This document shows, one piece after another, positions 20,798 to 29,384 of a stretch of 64,000 nucleotides of DNA; positions within the stretch are counted from its first letter, which is position 1, and each line of letters starts with the position of its first letter. The DNA is from Alkalibacillus haloalkaliphilus (GTDB lineage: Bacteria > Bacillota > Bacilli > Bacillales > Alkalibacillaceae), in NCBI RefSeq assembly GCF_007991275.1, contig NZ_BJYA01000001.1:124001-188000 (forward strand), in the 5' to 3' direction. Under the pieces are notes generated by a model. The model was not told the DNA's origin, searched no databases, and was given only the letters and a program-made list of their open reading frames with translations. Made by a program: the position numbers and the translations under genes.

Positions 20798-22546
20798 ATG
20801 AAATCAAACAAAACATTTTGGCTTTTAGCCGTAATGCTAGTTTTCTCACTATTTCTAGCAGCTTGTGCTGGTGATGGTACTGGAGAAGATGATCCTGGTA
20901 CTGATGATGATCCAGATACAAGCGAAGAAGAAGCTGGTGGAGATGACGAAGAAGCTGGTGATGATGTAGAGGCAGATGTCGACGTTGATGGCGACCATCT
21001 AATCCTTGCAGTATCTTCAGACTTAGTTTCATTAGATCCACACGGGGACAACGACGTTCCTTCTAGTAACGTTCGTAATAACATTTATGAAACACTAGTT
21101 AAGCAAGACGAAGATATGGAAATCGTTGAAGGTCTTGCAACTGATTGGGAAGAAGTAGACGATACTACTTGGGCTTTCACTTTACGTGAAGGAGTACAGT
21201 TCCACGATGGCACAGAGTTTACTGCATCTGCAGTAAAAGCTAACCTAGAGCGTGTACTAGACCCAGCAATGGCGTCTCCACGTACTTTCCTATACGAGAT
21301 GATTGAAGAAGTTTCAGTTGAAGGTGACTACGAAGTTCACATTACAACTGAATACCCATTTGCTCCACTATTAGCTCACTTAGCACACGATGCTGGTGGT
21401 ATGATTAGTGAAGAAGCAATCACAACTGATTATGAGCAAGCTTTAGAAGAAGCTGGTCATGACATGTCAGTAGAAGAGTACTATGAACTTCGCGCTGAAG
21501 GTGGCGAAGAGTTTGAAGAAGTTTCAGGTGATATCGCTGAGTATGTTGGTACTTATGTAGCAAGCAACCCACACGGTACTGGCTTCTTCCAATTATTAGA
21601 GCGTACTTCTGGTGAAGAAACGACTCTAGAGCGTTTCGAAGACTACTGGGGTGAAAATGCACTTCCAGGTGCTGTAACGTTCAAGGTTATTCCTGAGCCT
21701 GGTGCTCGTTTAGCAGAGTTAGAAACTTATAACTCTCACATTGCTGATCCAATTCAGCCAACTGATGTAAGCAACGTTGAAGCGTTAGAAGACGCTTATG
21801 TTAATACTCAAGATTCTGTAAGTTTATCTTACATTGGATTCAACATGGAAAAAGAACCATTTGATGATGCTCGTGTACGTCAAGCTATTAACTTAGCTGT
21901 AAACCAAGAGGAAATCATCGAAGGTATCTATGATGGTAATGGTATTCCTGCACTTGGTCCATTAGCTCCAGACGTTTTCGGTTATGACGAAGATGTATCT
22001 GGTTTAGGTTATGAGCCTGAGCGTGCTCAAGAGCTTCTAGAAGAAGCAGGGTACGGTGATGGTTTTGAAACAACTATTTGGACTAACGATAACGAGCAGC
22101 GTGTAGAAACTGCTCTTTACGTTCAAGACCAATTAGGTGATTACGGAATCGATGTTGAAATCGAAGAGCTAGAATGGGGTGCTTTCCTAGACCGTACAGC
22201 TAACGGTGAGCATGACATGTTCGTACTAGGTTGGTCTACTGTAACAGCTGACGCTGACTACGGCCTATACGCACTATTCCACTCAAGCGCTCATGGTGCA
22301 ACTGGTAACCGTTCATTCGTTGATGACCCAGAACTAGATGAACTTCTAGATGCTGGTCGTCGTGAAGGTGACCCTGAAGCACGTCAAGAGATCTACTCTG
22401 AAGCACAAGAGCTATTAACTGAAATTGCTCCTATGCTTTACGTTCACCACCAGAACTACCTAACTGGTGTAAGAGAAGAAGTTGATGGCTTCTGGGTAGA
22501 CGCATTAGGTATTTATCAGCTTAAAGATGTTACAATTAACGATTAA
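20798..22546 (+). CDS. Peptide-binding lipoprotein of the ABC transporter (OppA/AppA type)
   Basis: This 582-aa extracytoplasmic solute-binding protein (family SBP_bac_5) has a lipoprotein signal ending LFLAAC, with the lipidated cysteine at residue 23. A very acidic linker (about residues 25-65, rich in D and E) leads into the binding fold, with the family stretches WTFTLREGVQFHDG-like near 128-140 and FDDARVRQAINLAVN near 355. AAGGGGGTAA precedes the ATG. It should deliver peptides to the permeases encoded divergently. The acidic linker suggests a saline habitat. Confidence 0.9.
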   Translation: MKSNKTFWLLAVMLVFSLFLAACAGDGTGEDDPGTDDDPDTSEEEAGGDDEEAGDDVEADVDVDGDHLILAVSSDLVSLDPHGDNDVPSSNVRNNIYETLVKQDEDMEIVEGLATDWEEVDDTTWAFTLREGVQFHDGTEFTASAVKANLERVLDPAMASPRTFLYEMIEEVSVEGDYEVHITTEYPFAPLLAHLAHDAGGMISEEAITTDYEQALEEAGHDMSVEEYYELRAEGGEEFEEVSGDIAEYVGTYVASNPHGTGFFQLLERTSGEETTLERFEDYWGENALPGAVTFKVIPEPGARLAELETYNSHIADPIQPTDVSNVEALEDAYVNTQDSVSLSYIGFNMEKEPFDDARVRQAINLAVNQEEIIEGIYDGNGIPALGPLAPDVFGYDEDVSGLGYEPERAQELLEEAGYGDGFETTIWTNDNEQRVETALYVQDQLGDYGIDVEIEELEWGAFLDRTANGEHDMFVLGWSTVTADADYGLYALFHSSAHGATGNRSFVDDPELDELLDAGRREGDPEARQEIYSEAQELLTEIAPMLYVHHQNYLTGVREEVDGFWVDALGIYQLKDVTIND

Positions 22547-22560
22547 TCTTTAGGCAATCA

Positions 22561-22592
22561 TAAAAAGGCTGGCTTTGCGCCAGCCTTTTTTG
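22561..22592 (+). terminator. Terminator after the binding-protein gene
   Basis: AAAAAGGCTGGC, loop TTTGC and GCCAGCCTTTTTT form a perfect hairpin with T-run. Confidence 0.9.
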
Positions 22593-22624
22593 TTTGTCTT
22601 ATTTTAAGATCGAGGAATGGCTGA

Positions 22625-22845
22625 TTGAGCTTCTTGAACCGGTCTATGAGCTTCTTGACTGCTCCAATGAGCCTCTCGAACCGGTCTATGGAGCTTCTTG
22701 ACTGCTCCAATGAGCCTCTTGAGCCATTCTATGAGCCTCTCGAACCGATCTATGAGCTTCTCGACTGTTCCAATGAGCTTCTTGAACCGGTCTATGAGCC
22801 TCTCGAATCGATCTATGAGCTTCTCGACTGTTCCAATGAGCCTCT
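22625..22845. repeat. Array B: 21-bp tandem repeat between two terminators
   Basis: Ten units and a partial eleventh, each 21 nt (one of 22), start ATGAGC[C/T]TCT[T/C]GA. They end either in an ACCGGTCT-type or a CTGYTCCA-type tail; the tails often alternate. The array lies between the terminator at 22561 and the bidirectional terminator at 22861, so no gene's transcript obviously includes it. Open frames through it are by-products of the 21-nt unit. Confidence 0.85.
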
Positions 22846-22860
22846 ACGCCAAAATATTTA

Positions 22861-22898
22861 AAAAAGCTATGAGGTTAAACTACCTCATAGCTTTTTTA
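22861..22898. terminator. Terminator of typA
   Basis: AAAAAGCTATGAGGT and ACCTCATAGCTTTTTT pair around a short loop; T-runs on both strands allow bidirectional action. It is directly downstream of typA. Confidence 0.85.
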
Positions 22899-24728
22899 TT
22901 ATAAATTCTTCGCTTTTTTCTGAGAGCGTTCACGTTCACTCTTGTTTAAGATCTTTTTACGTAAACGGATTGACTCAGGAGTTACTTCACAATACTCATC
23001 ATCATCCAAATACTCAATTGCTTCTTCTAATGTTAGCTTACGAGTACCTTTCAATGTAACAGTATTATCTTTTGTAGCTGAACGGACGTTAGTAAGTGCC
23101 TTCTCTTTCGTAATATTAACTGTTAAGTCGTTATCACGATTGTGTTCACCAACGATCATTCCTTCATAAACTTCAGTACCAGGTTCAACAAAAATAACAC
23201 CACGGTCTTCAAGTGCCATAATACTATATGGTGTTGCTTTACCTTTTTCTTGAGATACTAATACACCTTGACGACGACCACCAACTGAGCCTTGAGCTAA
23301 TGGCTCATAAGCATCAAATGAATGGTTTAAAATACCGTAACCACGCGTTTGAGACATGAACTCTGTTGAATAACCGATCAGGCCACGAGATGGTACTTTG
23401 AATTCTAGTCTCACTTGACCGTTTCCGTGGTTAACCATATCGAGCATTTCACCCTTACGTGCTCCTAATGATTCCATCACTGGACCTGTATAATCTTCAG
23501 GTACATCGATTTGAACACGCTCATACGGCTCACATTTCACACCATCAATTTCTTGAATAATAACTTGAGGTTTAGATATTTGTAGTTCATATCCTTCACG
23601 ACGCATATTTTCAATTAAAATTGATAAGTGAAGCTCACCACGACCCGATACGATCCACGCATCTGGTGTTTCAGTTTCGTCCACACGCAAACTCACATCT
23701 GTTTCAAGCTGAGTTAATAGACGTTCTTCAATTTTTCTAGCTGTAATGTAGTCTCCTTCTTTACCAGCAAATGGACTATTGTTAACAACAAAACGCATTT
23801 GTAAAGTCGGCTCATCGATTCTTGGGATTGGTAATGGGTCATGATGATTAACATCACAAACTGTCTCACCAACGTTTAAATCTTCCATACCTGAAACGGC
23901 AACGATATCACCGGCTTCAGCTTCTTCGATTTCAACACGTTTCAATCCGATAAAACCGAACAACTTCGTAATACGGTGGTTTTTAACTGAACCATCTTTC
24001 TTCATTAAAGCAACTTGATCGCCGACTTTCATTTTTCCGCGGTAGACGCGGCCGACACCAATACGCCCGACATAATCGTTGTAATCAAGTAGCGTTACTT
24101 GGAATTGTAACGGTTCATCAGTTTGCTCTTCTGGTGCTGGGATGTGTTTTAAAATCGTTTCAAAAATCGGATCCATCGTCTCATCTTGTTCTTCTGATTC
24201 ATACCCAGAAGTTCCTTGAAGTGCTGATGCATACGCTACAGGGAACTCTAACTGATCATCGTCAGCTCCAAGTTCGATAAATAGATCTAATACTTCATCA
24301 ACAACTTCTTGTGGACGAGCATTCGGACGGTCAATTTTATTTAAAACAACCATTGGCTTCAGATTTTGTTCTAATGCTTTCTTTAATACGAATCTTGTCT
24401 GTGGCATACACCCTTCATATGCATCGACAACTAGTAACACACCATCAACCATTTTCATAATACGCTCAACTTCGCCACCGAAGTCAGCGTGGCCTGGTGT
24501 ATCTAATATGTTAATACGCGTGTCACCGTAGTTAATTGCTGTGTTCTTTGCGAGAATCGTAATTCCGCGTTCCTTCTCTATATCATCCGTATCCATCGCA
24601 CGATCATCGACATTTTCATTATCGCGAAACGTCCCTGAATAGTGTAACATTTGGTCTACTAACGTTGTCTTACCATGGTCAACGTGCGCAATAATGGCGA
24701 TATTACGAATATCTTTGTGCTCTTGCAT
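22899..24728 (-). CDS. typA: Translational GTPase TypA/BipA
   Basis: This 609-aa ribosome-associated GTPase is related to EF-G and important for ribosome assembly and growth under stress or at low temperature. G-motifs are visible near the N terminus: G1 AHVDHGKTT at residues 14-22, switch KERGITI, G3 [14 protein letters not shown] and G4 NKIDRP. The C-terminal part has [20 protein letters not shown] and the TypA-specific [11 protein letters not shown]. The length is normal. It is a single gene with its own terminator. Confidence 0.95.
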   Translation of the reverse strand: MQEHKDIRNIAIIAHVDHGKTTLVDQMLHYSGTFRDNENVDDRAMDTDDIEKERGITILAKNTAINYGDTRINILDTPGHADFGGEVERIMKMVDGVLLVVDAYEGCMPQTRFVLKKALEQNLKPMVVLNKIDRPNARPQEVVDEVLDLFIELGADDDQLEFPVAYASALQGTSGYESEEQDETMDPIFETILKHIPAPEEQTDEPLQFQVTLLDYNDYVGRIGVGRVYRGKMKVGDQVALMKKDGSVKNHRITKLFGFIGLKRVEIEEAEAGDIVAVSGMEDLNVGETVCDVNHHDPLPIPRIDEPTLQMRFVVNNSPFAGKEGDYITARKIEERLLTQLETDVSLRVDETETPDAWIVSGRGELHLSILIENMRREGYELQISKPQVIIQEIDGVKCEPYERVQIDVPEDYTGPVMESLGARKGEMLDMVNHGNGQVRLEFKVPSRGLIGYSTEFMSQTRGYGILNHSFDAYEPLAQGSVGGRRQGVLVSQEKGKATPYSIMALEDRGVIFVEPGTEVYEGMIVGEHNRDNDLTVNITKEKALTNVRSATKDNTVTLKGTRKLTLEEAIEYLDDDEYCEVTPESIRLRKKILNKSERERSQKKAKNL

Positions 24729-24821
24729 AAAAACGCTCCATTTCTATAACTAAAATTTCCTGCCTTTGTTATTATATATCAGTTGAGCTATACTGTATAG
24801 TTTTTAACGAAAGTATCTAAA

Positions 24822-26069
24822 TTAATCAACATATCTGATTGATTTAGCAAAAGTGATGACAATCAACCCGACCGTTAATAAACAGCATGAAGCAACAAAA
24901 ATAATTTCATCAATCGAAAACCCTATAGATATAAATAGTGACGTTAATAGGAAGGAAACAGGAAGTAATCCCATAGATGCGAAAGAAATTAAACTCATCA
25001 TTCTACCGATATACTTTTCATCCGTATGCGCTTGAATAGCTGATAGTATTGGCACATCTATAATAGACAAAGTTAAACCAACTAAACTAATGACTAATAA
25101 ACTAACCCATAATTCTCCTGTTAAACTAAAAGCAATCATAAATACACCAAGTGCAACAATACTAATTAACGAAACAAGGCCACGCCGCCTGTTGACATTA
25201 ATAACTCCAACAATAACTGCGCCGATTAACATCCCGGCACCTAACACACCACTAAGTAAGCTGTAAGTAAATTCGCCTCCACCAATCACATTACGGGCGA
25301 AGATTGGCAAGCCAACTTGAAGTGGTCCACTTAAAAATAAATTGAGTGAGACAGATGTTAACATTAAAGTTAATAAAAAGGGCGATTCCTTTACATAACG
25401 AATCCCATCCATTACCGAACGCCAAACAGACGGATGTGTTTGCTGCTCCTCTTCATCCAAACCAACCCTTTTTCTTAAATATAGATCGACTATAGCAGCC
25501 AACAGAAGCATCAAACTGACAAGACCAAACATCAACTCATAGCTTCCAAACCCAATAACGACACCTGCAATTAATGGACCAGCAATGACTGAAAAACGCT
25601 GTGTCGTATGGACAATTGAATTTGCTCGAGTTAGCTGTTCTCTATCTACTAATTTTGGGAGTAACGAAGAACTTGCTGGCCAAAAGAATGCATCTAACAA
25701 ACCAAACAAAAATGCTAAACCTACTAATACCCATATCGAAACTAAATCAAAAACAAGCAAACCAATGACAAGTATTAATAAAACTGCCTTTGTGAAATCA
25801 GATAACAACATAATCGTCGCTTTATTTACACGATCAGCAATGGCACCACCAATTAGCATAAAAAGAAGTCTAGGGACCGAGCTTGCGAAAAAGACAAGCC
25901 CTAGCATTGCTTCTAACCTTAAGTAATCAACTACATACCAATTAACTGTAAATAAAAAGAACGCAACACTTAAACTTGAAGCTAAAAAAGTGAAAAAATA
26001 CAAAACAAACGATCGATTGCGATACAAAGGCAGACGACTTTCCCCAGTGTTATTGGTCACAACTTCCAT
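24822..26069 (-). CDS. MFS exporter linked to an ArsR-type regulator
   Basis: This 415-aa major facilitator protein has about 12 membrane helices and is similar in layout to the MFS_3 group (EntS-like exporters). The loop after helix 2 reads GGAIADRVNKATIMLLSD, the conserved A-motif region. The ATG at 26069 is near GAGAGG; a GTG at codon 4 is an alternative start. It begins 6 bp after the stop of the ArsR-family regulator gene, so it is almost certainly controlled by that protein. The substrate is unknown: a toxic compound or siderophore is plausible but unproven. Confidence 0.8.
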   Translation of the reverse strand: MEVVTNNTGESRLPLYRNRSFVLYFFTFLASSLSVAFFLFTVNWYVVDYLRLEAMLGLVFFASSVPRLLFMLIGGAIADRVNKATIMLLSDFTKAVLLILVIGLLVFDLVSIWVLVGLAFLFGLLDAFFWPASSSLLPKLVDREQLTRANSIVHTTQRFSVIAGPLIAGVVIGFGSYELMFGLVSLMLLLAAIVDLYLRKRVGLDEEEQQTHPSVWRSVMDGIRYVKESPFLLTLMLTSVSLNLFLSGPLQVGLPIFARNVIGGGEFTYSLLSGVLGAGMLIGAVIVGVINVNRRRGLVSLISIVALGVFMIAFSLTGELWVSLLVISLVGLTLSIIDVPILSAIQAHTDEKYIGRMMSLISFASMGLLPVSFLLTSLFISIGFSIDEIIFVASCCLLTVGLIVITFAKSIRYVD

Positions 26070-26075
26070 CCTCTC

Positions 26076-27083
26076 TTATTTCAGAAACAACTCTTCTAAC
26101 TCTTTAATTACCGATTTCACCTCATCTTGATCAATTGCATAATAGACTTTATTTTCATCTCTGTTGGACTGTACAAAACCATGATTAAGCAGTATTGCTA
26201 AGTGGTGTGAAACGGTTGAGTTTGATACACCTAGTTCTTGTGCAATCTCATAACCGTAGTGTGCGCGTTGTTTTAAAAGCCTTAACATATTAAATCGCCT
26301 TTCATCTGTTAAGATTTTCAGCAATTCCAATACTTCTTTCTCATCACGCATTTTCTGGCTAAGGTTAAACCGATCTAATCCCACAACGAGCAAACTAACC
26401 TCTTCTTCATCAAAACTTATAAACCCAACACTCATCGAGTAAGAAGGCATGACAACAAGTTTCTTATTTCCGTCCCAATTTGTATATTGTGAAGCCATCT
26501 CTTTAATGAACTGGTCGTATTCTTGTTCATTTAAGTGCTCGACTTTATCTTTAATTTTCGTTAATAATAACGATTCAAAGTCAGCATAGTATTGTTCATA
26601 AATGCGTTTTAACAGTTTGCATAAACGCTCTTTTACTTCATTAGGGTGTTGAACGAAATACAGCAACTTCCATTTCTCTTCTTCTGGTATTGGTAAAGAC
26701 TTAATCCTTTTCTCGACCGGTAATTGTTTAACTGAATCATCTACAAAACTCGTATTTACGATTCCCTCAACTAATTGTTTCTCTTCAATCGTACGAATTG
26801 AATCAAGTAATGCATCAATCGAAGAAAACGCGTTACGACGATACCAATAGGGAATGAGGGAAATAGCTATATGACTGTCTTTTTGAAAGAAGACTTGTAG
26901 CTCTTTTAAATCATCAGATGACAAGTTTTCATGTGCTTCTTCGATCCATTTCTCAACTTCACTCCCTCGCATTAACGCTTTGTATTTCTCTTCTTCCTCA
27001 CCTTCTCCTACATTAGCTACACGAAACGTAAACGCAATGAAATCTGCCATTATATACTGATCGAATTTATATTCTACCTTCAT
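26076..27083 (-). CDS. ArsR-family transcriptional regulator with long N-terminal domain
   Basis: This 335-aa protein has a C-terminal winged-helix DNA-binding domain of ArsR type (about residues 255-330: RFNMLRLLKQRAHYGYEIAQ, then VSNSTVSHHLAILLNHGFV). A large N-terminal region of unknown fold probably senses a ligand; it lacks the cysteine metal box of classic ArsR proteins. The start at 27083 has AAAGGGTG upstream. It is co-transcribed with the MFS exporter gene, and two palindromic sites upstream suggest autoregulation. Confidence 0.8.
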   Translation of the reverse strand: MKVEYKFDQYIMADFIAFTFRVANVGEGEEEEKYKALMRGSEVEKWIEEAHENLSSDDLKELQVFFQKDSHIAISLIPYWYRRNAFSSIDALLDSIRTIEEKQLVEGIVNTSFVDDSVKQLPVEKRIKSLPIPEEEKWKLLYFVQHPNEVKERLCKLLKRIYEQYYADFESLLLTKIKDKVEHLNEQEYDQFIKEMASQYTNWDGNKKLVVMPSYSMSVGFISFDEEEVSLLVVGLDRFNLSQKMRDEKEVLELLKILTDERRFNMLRLLKQRAHYGYEIAQELGVSNSTVSHHLAILLNHGFVQSNRDENKVYYAIDQDEVKSVIKELEELFLK

Positions 27084-27093
27084 CAAAACACCC

Positions 27094-27179
27094 TTTCGAT
27101 AAATATTGTATGTTCTGTTATTAAAAAGTTTACAACTATATTCAAAATTAATCAATACACTATTTCGATAAATATCGAA
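27094..27179. promoter_or_regulatory. Two operator copies upstream of the ArsR-type regulator
   Basis: TTCGATA-AA-TATCGAA, a perfect 7-bp palindrome, lies at 27164-27179. An imperfect copy, TTCGATAAATATTG, lies at 27095-27108, next to the ribosome-binding site. On the minus strand a possible promoter (TTGATT, 17 bp, TAAACT) lies between them, so a dimer at each copy could bracket transcription initiation. Confidence 0.65.
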
Positions 27180-27186
27180 TCATATA

Positions 27187-27222
27187 TAAAAAATAAAACA
27201 CTCCCTAATTAAGGAAGTGTTA
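27187..27222 (-). terminator. Terminator after the 147-aa unknown gene
   Basis: On the minus strand AACACTTCC, loop TTAATTA and GGGAGTGTT are followed by TTATTTTTT; the hairpin begins at the stop codon. Confidence 0.8.
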
Positions 27223-27663
27223 GTCAACCATTTCATCTAATACTGGATAAACCGCTTCAACACCGTCTTCTGCAATTTGGCAAGCAATCCCGATTGGCGT
27301 CTCCCAAAAATGAACCGGAATGATGGGGTTTTGCATACCAGCGGCTTTAAATAACGCGTTATAAACACGGTCTAAATGCTTTCTCGTTGTAAGCCGATCA
27401 ATTTCTTTCTCACCTCGTGCTAATAAAAATAAGTAGCGCATTGATTGAAAAATGTTGTCGCCTGGCATAAAGGTGAAATCTTTAAAAAGCTTTAACTGCT
27501 TTTCTACTTGTTCAGATAAAGCATTATTAATGGCTAAGTCATCGAGACGTTCATACAACTGACGATTCACCTGTTTAAAAACACGACGCTTTTCTTGTTG
27601 CATGACATCATCAGTATAAACAGTTTTTAAAAAATCAAATGCTTCCTCTCTCGTCCATCCCAT
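27220..27663 (-). CDS. Conserved-looking protein of unknown function
   Basis: I do not recognise this 147-aa soluble protein. It is mostly helical in composition, with charged segments such as VMQQEKRRVFKQVNRQL near residue 20 and RLTTRKHLDRVYNALFKAAG near 87, ending in an acidic tail VYPVLDEMVD. AGAGGGG precedes the ATG. It follows the HesB/YneR-like gene by 15 bp and ends at a good terminator, so the two form an operon. No catalytic motif is visible. Confidence 0.6.
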   Translation of the reverse strand: MGWTREEAFDFLKTVYTDDVMQQEKRRVFKQVNRQLYERLDDLAINNALSEQVEKQLKLFKDFTFMPGDNIFQSMRYLFLLARGEKEIDRLTTRKHLDRVYNALFKAAGMQNPIIPVHFWETPIGIACQIAEDGVEAVYPVLDEMVD

Positions 27664-27678
27664 TACGCAATCCCCTCT

Positions 27679-27969
27679 TTACTCAATTGGTCCGTCTGAA
27701 TACTCTACTTCTCCGTCTTTTAGGCCTATATATAAATCTTTTCCATCGAAGAACCATACGTCCTTTTCATCGATTTGGAAGGTGACTCCTTTTTTCTCTG
27801 TTTCAATCTCTGGCTCATGTGCTCTTCCGATTGCCATTCCAATCGAAAAGCCTTTTTGAAATGAACAAGTGCCTCCATACTTCGGGAAGAAATTCACCGC
27901 ATCTCCTGTTTCCAGGTCCATTTCGTCATAAAACCAGTCTACTGCTTGCTCTGTTACGTGTATTTCCAT
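27679..27969 (-). CDS. HesB/IscA-like domain protein (YneR-like)
   Basis: This 96-aa protein resembles B. subtilis YneR of the iron-sulfur biosynthesis fold (HesB/IscA-like). It starts MEIHVTEQAVDWFYDEM and contains FFPKYGGTCSFQKGFSIGMA. Unlike true A-type iron-sulfur carriers it lacks the C-terminal C-G-C motif, so a carrier role is doubtful. AAGGAGG lies 10 nt before the ATG. It is the first gene of a two-gene operon. Confidence 0.75.
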   Translation of the reverse strand: MEIHVTEQAVDWFYDEMDLETGDAVNFFPKYGGTCSFQKGFSIGMAIGRAHEPEIETEKKGVTFQIDEKDVWFFDGKDLYIGLKDGEVEYSDGPIE

Positions 27970-28119
27970 AATTAAAGGCCTCCTTATAATTTCAGTTTAT
28001 CTAACATAACTGTGAACAACAACTCAAAAGTTTCTAACTTCATATTGCAAAAACCTTTCGGGTGTCGTAAAATTTTAAAAACGTTATTCATGCTTTAGAG
28101 AAGTAAAGGGGGAAATCGA

Positions 28120-29019
28120 TTGAACGAAGAAAAAGTTGGCACATTATATGCAACATTCGCTTACATACTATGGGGATTTCTCCCGCTTTATTGGAAAATA
28201 CTCGAGTACGTTCCAGCATGGGAAATTCTAGCCCACAGAATTCTTTGGTCTTTTGCGTTCATGATGGTGTTTATATTCGTCATTCGTAGATGGCACTTAT
28301 TTATGACAGAATGCCGCACTCTTTTTACTGACTGGAGAACAGCTCTTGGCATTTCTGCTGCTTCAATCGTGATCAGTATAAACTGGGTGACTTACATATG
28401 GGCTGTTAACTCTGAACGTGTGTTAGATGCAAGTCTCGGTTATTACATTAATCCGCTGATTAGCGTCTTATTTGGCTTTATCTTTCTGAAAGAACGTTTC
28501 TCAAAATTACAGTGGATCGCAATTGTTCTTGCATTAACTGGTGTAGGATATATGACGTATAACTTCGGTGATGTCCCTTGGGCTGCTTTATTGCTCGCTG
28601 TGTCTTTTGCTATTTACGGCTTATTGAAAAAAATCGTCAATTTAAATGCGATATTTGGCTTGGCAATTGAAACGGTCATTGTCTTACCCGTTGCGCTTAT
28701 TTATATTATTCACCTGGAATGGGTACAAGTTGGAGCTATGAGCCTGTCTTGGACTGGTGTTTTGTTAATCGGAACAGGTCTTGCAACGGCTATTCCTTTA
28801 TTACTATTTGCTCAAGGCGCTAAACGCATTCCGTTATCATTAGTTGGTTTCCTACAATACATTGCACCAACGATTATGCTCCTTTTAGGCGTATTCTTAT
28901 TTAACGAACCATTTACATCGGTTCATGCTATTACATTTACCCTAATTTGGATCGGTTTAACCTTATACACCTATGAACGCGTGAAACAGTTAAAACAAAT
29001 AGCTCAAGTTCAAAAGTAG
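28120..29019 (+). CDS. rarD: EamA-family transporter RarD
   Basis: This 299-aa membrane protein has about ten helices and two EamA repeats. It starts with TTG behind AAAGGGGG. RarD hallmarks are visible: the N-terminal GTLYATFAYILWGFLPLYWK, ILAHRILWSF near residue 40 and the end of the first repeat SLGYYINPLISVLFGFIFL near 105. RarD is annotated as a chloramphenicol-sensitivity protein, but its substrate is not established. It is monocistronic with a terminator at 29051. Confidence 0.85.
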   Translation: MNEEKVGTLYATFAYILWGFLPLYWKILEYVPAWEILAHRILWSFAFMMVFIFVIRRWHLFMTECRTLFTDWRTALGISAASIVISINWVTYIWAVNSERVLDASLGYYINPLISVLFGFIFLKERFSKLQWIAIVLALTGVGYMTYNFGDVPWAALLLAVSFAIYGLLKKIVNLNAIFGLAIETVIVLPVALIYIIHLEWVQVGAMSLSWTGVLLIGTGLATAIPLLLFAQGAKRIPLSLVGFLQYIAPTIMLLLGVFLFNEPFTSVHAITFTLIWIGLTLYTYERVKQLKQIAQVQK

Positions 29020-29050
29020 AGGTCGAGACAGAAATAATTGTTAATATACA

Positions 29051-29092
29051 AAACCCGAACGAAATCATACTTTGAATTCGTTCGGGTTTATC
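29051..29092 (+). terminator. Terminator of rarD
   Basis: AAACCCGAACGAA (29051-29063) and TTCGTTCGGGTTT (29077-29089) form a perfect 13-bp stem; the tail is only moderately T-rich. Confidence 0.7.
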
Positions 29093-29100
29093 TTGTATCA

Positions 29101-29240
29101 CCGCTCCATCAAAATGCTTCGCTTTCCGTGGGCGGCTGGTGAGCCTCCTCGTGCTACGCACTGCGGGGTCTCACCCTGGCCTTTGCTCCCACAGGAGTCT
29201 ACGCATTTTGATTCCGCTAAGAGACTGCTAAACTAAGCTA
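29101..29240. repeat. Interspersed hairpin element, copy 1
   Basis: This GC-rich element is nearly identical to the one at 38558. Terminal inverted repeats ATCAAAATGC (ends at 29117) and GCATTTTGAT (from 29203) enclose nested complementary segments: GTGGG/CCCAC, GGTGAG/CTCACC, CCTC/GGGG and GTGC/GCAC. It contains no transposase and no plausible gene. The rest of the 29020-29384 gap holds the rarD terminator and the methionine gamma-lyase promoter. Confidence 0.85.
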
Positions 29241-29323
29241 ATTAGCCAATCGTTCGTGTTTTCATCACACTCCAAACCTTTTGTCCCAACCTCTGCTTTT
29301 TTCACTAAAATTTCCTCCATTTT

Positions 29324-29353
29324 AGAAAGCGCTTTCATATTTTGTGTTACAAT
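29324..29353 (+). promoter_or_regulatory. cre site and extended -10 promoter of methionine gamma-lyase
   Basis: AGAAAGCGCTTTCA (29324-29337) is a near-perfect palindromic cre site for CcpA. It covers the expected -35 position of an extended -10 promoter, TGTTACAAT, with TACAAT at 29348-29353. Its placement suggests carbon catabolite repression of methionine breakdown. Binding has not been shown. Confidence 0.65.
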
Positions 29354-29384
29354 AATACAAAAAGGGGTAAGAGGAGGACATTTC

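Noticed and set aside
22625-22904. Open frames of 78 and 68 codons through array B
   Set aside because: The 21-nt unit keeps any stop-free frame open. Both frames translate the same repeat differently, and no ribosome-binding site precedes them.
28937-29161. 74-codon minus-strand frame
   Set aside because: It runs backwards over the rarD end, its terminator and the interspersed hairpin element; no ribosome-binding site and no protein-like composition.
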